64,000 nt of DNA from the NCBI GenBank assembly GCA_037176845.1, contig JAYKXP010000026.1, positions 124,001 through 188,000 of the forward strand, given 5' to 3'. Positions 58,715-64,000 of the stretch are shown one piece after another. The stretch is from Paramarasmius palmivorus. Its lineage: Eukaryota > Basidiomycota > Agaricomycetes > Agaricales > Marasmiaceae. The translations under genes were made by a program, and so were the position numbers. The notes under the pieces are model-generated. The model was given only the letters and a program-made list of their open reading frames with translations, was not told the origin of the DNA and searched no databases. The number at the start of each line of letters is the position of its first letter. The stretch's first letter is position 1.

Positions 58715-59195
58715 GGGAGCGTGTAATGTCACGGTCACAATGTCACACTGTTCATACTTCGGACTTTGAAAACGTCGTTTATTCTCAATTTTTGCTGGCC
58801 GTCTGCTGCCGTTCATCCGCTTGCAGTCCCAGGAAGACGACAATCTGCCCTTCCCAGCGGTGTTATTATCCAGGATTCAGCAGCTATATTGCTCTCGGGA
58901 TTCGGAGAAATTTGTGGTCAAAACTTGAGGGCTGGCGAGTTGTTTCCCAAGTTCTGTTTATATTGTTCAAAACTGATAAATACATGGTCACTTACAGACC
59001 CCACGTCACGGCGATTCGGATAACATAAAACTGCACACAGTCGCAGTTCTACATCCAGCATTTCAACGTTTTGGAAGAATATATCCGTTTGAACCATTTT
59101 CTCTGGGGCCACTCCACTGAGGTTGCGTGCTGCATTGACCCCCGAGTTTGCCTAGAATTGCAAGCAACGATTACTTCGGGAAAGAACCTTTCCCA
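58715..59195. other. Divergent intergenic region between the DUF1295 gene and the AT-hook gene
   Basis: About 480 bp. No gene was recognised. An extra 5' exon of the AT-hook gene could lie here. Confidence 0.45.
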
Positions 59196-60972
59196 ATGGA
59201 CAATCCTCAGCATTATCAACCTCTTTCACATGCCCTTCATCCGCCTGTCGGAAGTCCCCATTTACATGCGCCGACAGCTTATTCGGTAACAGATATGTAT
59301 CGTTTGTCCAAACCTTCCACCCATGATGAAGAGGACGCTTCAGACGATAACGAAGAGGGTGCTGTTCACGAACAACTCGCAACACATGGTAGCAGCACCC
59401 CACCTTCCCCACACGCGCAGCCAGTTGGGTAAGTATAGCTGCGTGTTTCCCGCGTTGGGCGTTTAGCTTATCGATTTCCAGGTCGGCTGAGAACGCTGCC
59501 CACCACCCAGAACATGAAGCCAAACGCCGTCCAGGTCGTCCTCGCGGCTCAAAGAATAGAAAAGCTAGAGTCTCTGGCGCTAGCACCATTCCACCAACGA
59601 AAACAAGCAATCCGCAGCAACATAATCCACCTCAGTTGCCTGAAGTGAACTCTTCGAACCAACAATACTACGAATTTCAGTGGAGAGTCCTCAATCTATG
59701 CGCCGAGTTTTATGGGGCAGCAGAAGAGTTAGTTGTAAGTTGTAGCATCAATCTGGGGGCGATACGTGTTGAATATCAAGCAGAAAGCCACAAACCCACT
59801 GGTAATAGCACAATGTTATCAGATGGGGCCCGGTAGCAAAGTCGACCCAATAAACATGCTCAATGAAGCAAAACGAAACTGTGACACTCTTGTAAGTCTT
59901 TCTCATTGATACACGCTGCAAGTGCGACGCTAACGTTTCACCCAAGCTAGCGAATCCATCACAGCTGATATCGAATCCTCCTCCACCAATGTATCCTCCA
60001 TTACCTTCCATCTATCAATCCCCGCAGCCTGTAGGAGCCTCAGCCGCTTCCTCGGCTCCTCCTACTGTAATTAATCAACCTCAGTCTTTTGTCGTCTCCA
60101 TGGGAGCGCCTCCACCTCAGTACCCAGTGTATACCCACCCACCTGCTACTCAATATACCCCTGCCTCATATTATCCCCAGTACTCATATCCATATCCTCC
60201 AAGTTCATATCCCCCACCACCACCGTCGTCGACAACGCAGCAAAGCTCGCCTTCGCAACCACAACCACCGCAGCCGACTGCATCGGGGTCTGGTTCATCC
60301 ACGACAAATAATAATGTATCTCCGGCTGCTGTTGCTAGCAATTCAGGTGCATGGTCGGACGAAGAAGTGGAACGCCTCAAAAAGCTTAGTGAGGAGAGTA
60401 GAGCAAAAGGTTACACGGGTGAAAGCGTGTGGGACTGGGTTGTCAGTCAATGGGGAAAGGGTCGCACAAGGCAAGAGAATTTTACTCTAGTGTTGAAAGA
60501 TATCGGCTCACACGTCTGTAGACATCAAATCCTTGTCAAGGCAACACAAATAGGGCTGAAGGAGAGCACTGCACAGAGAGGTGTCAAACGCCGACGTGAG
60601 ACAGACGCAGGTGAAGCAATTAGCCCTTCTGCGCCGGTGCCTGCTGTTGTACCCCAAAATTCGACGACTGCAACTTCATCGCCTGCACAAAGCGCGGCAG
60701 CCTCAACACCTGCTCCATCACCATCCATACAACATCAAGCGCGACCTCCGTCATCTAAACCAACATCGACACCAGCTCCGACGACTCCCAGTTTACCTTG
60801 GCCGATGCCTACGGTTGCAGCCAATACTCCATCTATCATACCTTCTTCAGTGAATAACGATCGCCGAAGTTATTATCGCCCTCGGCCATCGGATGCATCC
60901 TCAAAACCTCTTTCTGGCCCATCGCATCCCTACATGTACCAAACTAATGGTCGTACTGATTCGGGAAAGTAG
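59196..60972 (+). CDS. AT-hook and SANT/Myb-like nuclear protein
   Basis: A probable DNA-binding regulator. Exons 59196-59428, 59482-59734, 59784-59891, 59947-60470 and 60522-60972 give 522 residues. An AT-hook RRPGRPRGSKNRK lies near residue 95, and a helical patch QYYEFQWRVLNLCAEFYGAAEEL follows. The region after about residue 200 is Pro/Tyr/Gln-rich and disordered. A SANT/Myb-like segment WSDEEVERLKKLSEESRAKG, WDWVVSQWGKGRTRHQILVKATQIGL lies near residues 325-385. A basic KRRRE follows, then a Ser/Pro/Ala-rich tail. The last intron (60471-60521, 51 nt) would use a GC donor. Read through it adds 17 residues inside the SANT helix 3, so the spliced form is preferred. The true start may be further upstream. 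Confidence 0.7.
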
Positions 60973-61288
60973 TTTTCTCTACTTAGGACGATTTGTGATG
61001 TTATTTATGACTTATCGGAATCTGGGTTAATTCAGTAATTTGTTTTTGTTGTAACACTATGTAGCTATCTTTCATTTGTGTCGTGCTTTGTATCTTCTGG
61101 CTACACTTCGACTAGCATTGTTTTTACTGTGTACGTCACATACATAGAATCTTGTGCACACGGCAGACGGACCATTCCATCCCGCTTTTGGCACCATCAG
61201 TCTGCATCAGATCAGCTGAAGCTTCCATCTTGAGCTCGCGTTACCCATTACCAACAAGCTTCCCATTCAACATTCAATACTGCCCGGG
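60973..61288 (+). other. Intergenic region upstream of the F-box gene
   Basis: About 315 bp with the AT-hook gene 3' flank and the F-box promoter. No gene was seen. Confidence 0.45.
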
Positions 61289-63175
61289 ATGCCGCCTAGC
61301 CTCAAGCACTCCTTCCATGACTATGAAGGCAAGGTTCCCGTTCAACAAGGCACAAAAAAAATCCCGTCTTCAACGCTGCCTTCGAGTTCTATTACTATTC
61401 CGGATGATATCATTCTGGAGATAGCCAAATTGTTGTCGGCCAGGGACTTACTACAGCTATCCCTTCAGGTGTGTAACGATTCGTCATCTTTACAGAAGTT
61501 CTGACTATTCTTTAGTCGAAACATGTCTTTTTGCTCCTGCAATCGTCGCTCTACTCATACGTGAGAGTTGACCATGCCGATGCATGTCGCACTACCCTCA
61601 AAACATTTCGGAAGCGGCCTGATTTGACAGAATGGATAAAGGTTCTTGACTTGAGTTTAATTCAACGTTCTGGATGGGCGACGTACATGGAGAAAAGCAT
61701 AGACGAAAATTGGGCAGCTCAGGCAATTGAAGACATGGCTTCGGAAGGATCTCTACCTCTTCTGAGGTCTTTCAAATGGCGGGGTTTGGAGAGTCCAAAT
61801 GATACTCTATGGCTTGCTTTGAGACTCGGGTGAGTAATGGTTCAAGCATTTGAGATTGAAGAGGCTAAGCGCTCAGTGCTTGTAGGTGCCCTCAACTTCG
61901 CATCGTAGGAACCACCGTAGGGAAGCGAACTCATATCATCAACCCCGACAGTAATGTACGTGCTCATTTCATAGCCACACTCCACTCATCCATTGATAAT
62001 TGAACACACGTTCCAGCTGTTTGACTTTCGTGGGCTGAAGGGCTTCCATCTTTCAACACTGGTATTAGAACGTTGGGAAGGTCTGTCTTCTTCACATTTT
62101 CGTATCAGCTTACCTGATGCGAGTGTCAGCTTTCCGGAAACACGATAGCTTTCCCCAACGACTTTGGGATATGCTACTTGTGCATAGTCCTGATCTTGAA
62201 GAGCTGACACTGGATGCGACTGTCATGACCGAAGACGTCTGGCTCATGAACAGAGTTCTTGAGGGACGATGGCCAAAGCTCCGCCGGATCTCCATAGGGA
62301 ACATGTTCAAGGTTCAGGAACTGGGCGATCCAAGATGCGGTGTACTGTTCAACAGCTTCTTAAATGCCCATCCCACACTGGAGGAATTCGACTCCTACGG
62401 TACCATCATATACAATAGGGAAGACATGATCACAGTGCTCTCCTTACCTCGGATTCACCGTTTCCGGGGAAAGCTACAGCAGCTGAAGGCAGCGGATGCC
62501 TGTGTTTCCACAGTTCGAGAATTAGAATTAACTGTAAATGCTTTAACATGTGTCTGTGTTCATCCTTACTGACTTGGAAAATTGTTGGAAATCAATGAAC
62601 AGGATTGGTTCAGCCCTGCCGCCAATCTGCACGATATTCTCAAACATCTTCCGCAAGTTATATCCCTGTCTATCTGTCTCAACTTCCTCGACAAGCAGGG
62701 ATCTCAACAAAGTTTCTTCGACCGACTGTTCAAAAATTGCACAAGTGAGCTCCGGAACCTGGAGATTTCTTCGACCTCTACGCTCAACATTGTAAGTGGC
62801 ACAGCACTCATGTTCGGTTGTCAACAAAGACTTGACAATAACAAACAGCGAGAACTGTTCGACGCGATGCTACAAGCGCCCAATCTCAGGCTCTCCGCAT
62901 TCTCCATCACCCACGTCCAAGGAATGAGAATTAGCGACACAGACGTGAAAAGCGCAATCCTTCTCGCAAAGAGAATGCGGCACCTGCAGGAGTTTGTCAT
63001 TCGGGATGTCTCGAGCTGGAACCACTACGATCAGTTGAATAGTGTTTATAGCACCGGGATGTTGCGGCGGTTCATTGTGCAAAGCAACGAATGTCTGCAG
63101 CTTCAGGAAAGTGGCATTGGGCGACTGGGGCAAAAATACACCAAGTCAATGATGTATTCACTCTCTAGCGGTTAG
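61289..63175 (+). CDS. F-box protein with degenerate leucine-rich repeats
   Basis: F-box proteins are substrate adaptors of SCF ubiquitin ligases. Exons 61289-61468, 61516-61829, 61886-61955, 62017-62080, 62130-62533, 62603-62791 and 62849-63175 give 515 residues. The F-box-like motif ITIPDDIILEIAKLLSARDLLQLSLQ (residues about 35-60) is followed by VFLLLQSSLYSYVRVDH, the usual continuation in Agaricomycete F-box proteins. Further on come LRR-like strands: LPLLRSFKWRGL, CPQLRIVGTTV, FHLSTLVLERW, HSPDLEELTLDA, WPKLRRISIGNM and MRHLQEFVIRDV. Large, fast-evolving F-box families are common in mushrooms, and the substrate cannot be guessed. The last acceptors and donors are canonical. Confidence 0.75.
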
Positions 63176-63616
63176 GTTGCCCTAGATTTATGATAACCTG
63201 CCATTCAAATTCAGAATTGCTGAATAGCACTACCTAAGCAGCCCCGAAAGAGAGCTGATTTTCCTTCCTCTTCTCGGATTTTGTTGGGCCAGTCGACGAA
63301 TCCTTGGTAGGCATTAATACATTAAAGAGAATCGACCAAACTGTAATAGATACCCCAGCTTTGTTTGATTCGCATTTAGACCAATGCTTTGAGCTTCGTG
63401 GCCAGGGTATCGATGAAAACGGTTCTGTGTGGCAGAAAAGAATTGTGGCCGATGTTTCAACAAAGGGAAAAGGGAATACACTGTCAGGTGCTCGGGCCTG
63501 TTGTTTAACCGCATTGGAGATTGTTCTTCGCACCGTGTTTACTAGTCTAGCATGATATATATAAATCCTGCAGTCCCAACCCTCGCCATTCCCCAAACAA
63601 ACCCCCAGAGGTAATC
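63176..63616 (+). other. Intergenic region upstream of the last gene
   Basis: About 440 bp. A TATATATAAA element lies near its end. Short open frames on both strands are not recognised. Confidence 0.45.
63556..63565 (+). promoter_or_regulatory. TATA box of the gene at 63617
   Basis: TATATATAAA is 52 bp upstream of the ATG at 63617, a normal spacing for a fungal TATA promoter with a short 5' UTR. Confidence 0.5.
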
Positions 63617-64000
63617 ATGAATCAGCACCGAGACATGTATTCGACATCCTCCGACTCCCGAAACACAGAATATGGCTCGTCCAGAGTTTCTTCACGACTT
63701 CTGGAAAGCGAGTACTTTGGACTTCCAGTATCCGAAGACCCTTCTCAGCTGGACTGTAGGTACGATGTCGAGGTTCTACCTCCATATTCGGGACCACCAC
63801 CAGAATACGGTGTCGAGGGCTTGAAAGAGCCAATCACCTTTGCAATGTTTCTCTTCCAGTTTGGCTTTCGTGAGTTTTTAATATCTCGATCCCCGCAAAA
63901 CAATTCTGATTATCAGACCAGTGTTTCCTCCATTCTGGTTTGTTGGAGCAATTATCTTGGTCTCTCCGCTAAGGCGACCGGAATCCACGTCCGTTAGCGA
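63617..64000 (+). CDS. Small membrane protein, 5' part (runs off the window)
   Basis: The gene starts MNQHRDMYSTSSDSRNTEYG and is cut by the window end. Exon 1 (63617-63869) encodes a polar, Ser/Tyr/Pro-rich cytosolic N-terminus with PPYSGPPPEYG, then ITFAMFLFQFGF. An intron (63870-63921) joins to LFPPFWFVGAIILVSPLRRPE. The pattern FxFPPFWFxGAIIL, a short helix flanked by Pro and basic residues, is one I associate with small conserved basidiomycete membrane proteins of unknown role. The acceptor at 63921 was preferred over one five bases earlier because it keeps the frame open. Confidence 0.6.

Noticed and set aside
1..64000. CRISPR arrays, rRNA, tRNA genes and complete transposons
   Set aside because: No regular direct-repeat arrays, tRNA box A/B pairs, rRNA-like sequence, transposase or reverse-transcriptase motifs were found by reading. 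A dedicated tRNA scan could still find something missed.

Overview
The window looks like nuclear DNA of a filamentous basidiomycete, most likely an Agaricomycete (mushroom-forming fungus). Genes are dense and lie on both strands. Almost every gene is split by many introns of 47-62 bp with GT...AG borders. The gene set is typical of that group: tandem secreted type-B esterases, a microsomal P450, a Crinkler-type kinase relic, F-box/LRR, AT-hook/SANT and ankyrin proteins. No rRNA, tRNA, CRISPR array or intact transposon was recognised. Exon-intron models were built by hand from reading frame, splice signals and remembered family alignments. For most of them the summed exon lengths are divisible by three.

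Layout. 1-10.2 kb: 3' part of an MFS transporter, SPT2, the SEACAT/GATOR2 subunit RTC1 (Sea2/WDR24), and on the minus strand a DENND6-like DENN protein. 10.2-16.5 kb: a direct tandem duplication of about 3.1 kb, each unit carrying one type-B carboxylesterase on the minus strand. 16.6-22.2 kb: a RecQ-family helicase and an unrecognised 706-residue disordered protein. 22.4-32 kb, all minus strand: an ankyrin protein, the mRNA export receptor MEX67, the t-SNARE SEC9 and a SUR7/PalI membrane protein. 32.4-40.6 kb: a hydantoinase/DUF917 protein divergent from an NCS1 nucleobase/hydantoin permease, then a lactonase-type beta-propeller protein. 41.3-47.1 kb: VPS39 (HOPS) and ALG2 (N-glycan mannosyltransferase), divergent with only 123 bp between their start codons. 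48.2-50.4 kb: an unrecognised four-helix membrane protein. 51.2-57.3 kb: a cytochrome P450, a frameshifted Crinkler/kinase pseudogene and a small secreted protein. 57.6-64 kb: a DUF1295 membrane enzyme, an AT-hook/SANT protein, an F-box protein and the start of a small membrane protein.

Most genes are housekeeping: chromatin, TORC1 signalling, mRNA export, membrane traffic and glycosylation. The points worth following are the recent esterase duplication, the hydantoinase-permease pair as a possible hydantoin or lactam scavenging unit, the decayed kinase gene next to the P450 and the secreted protein, and two candidate GC-AG introns.
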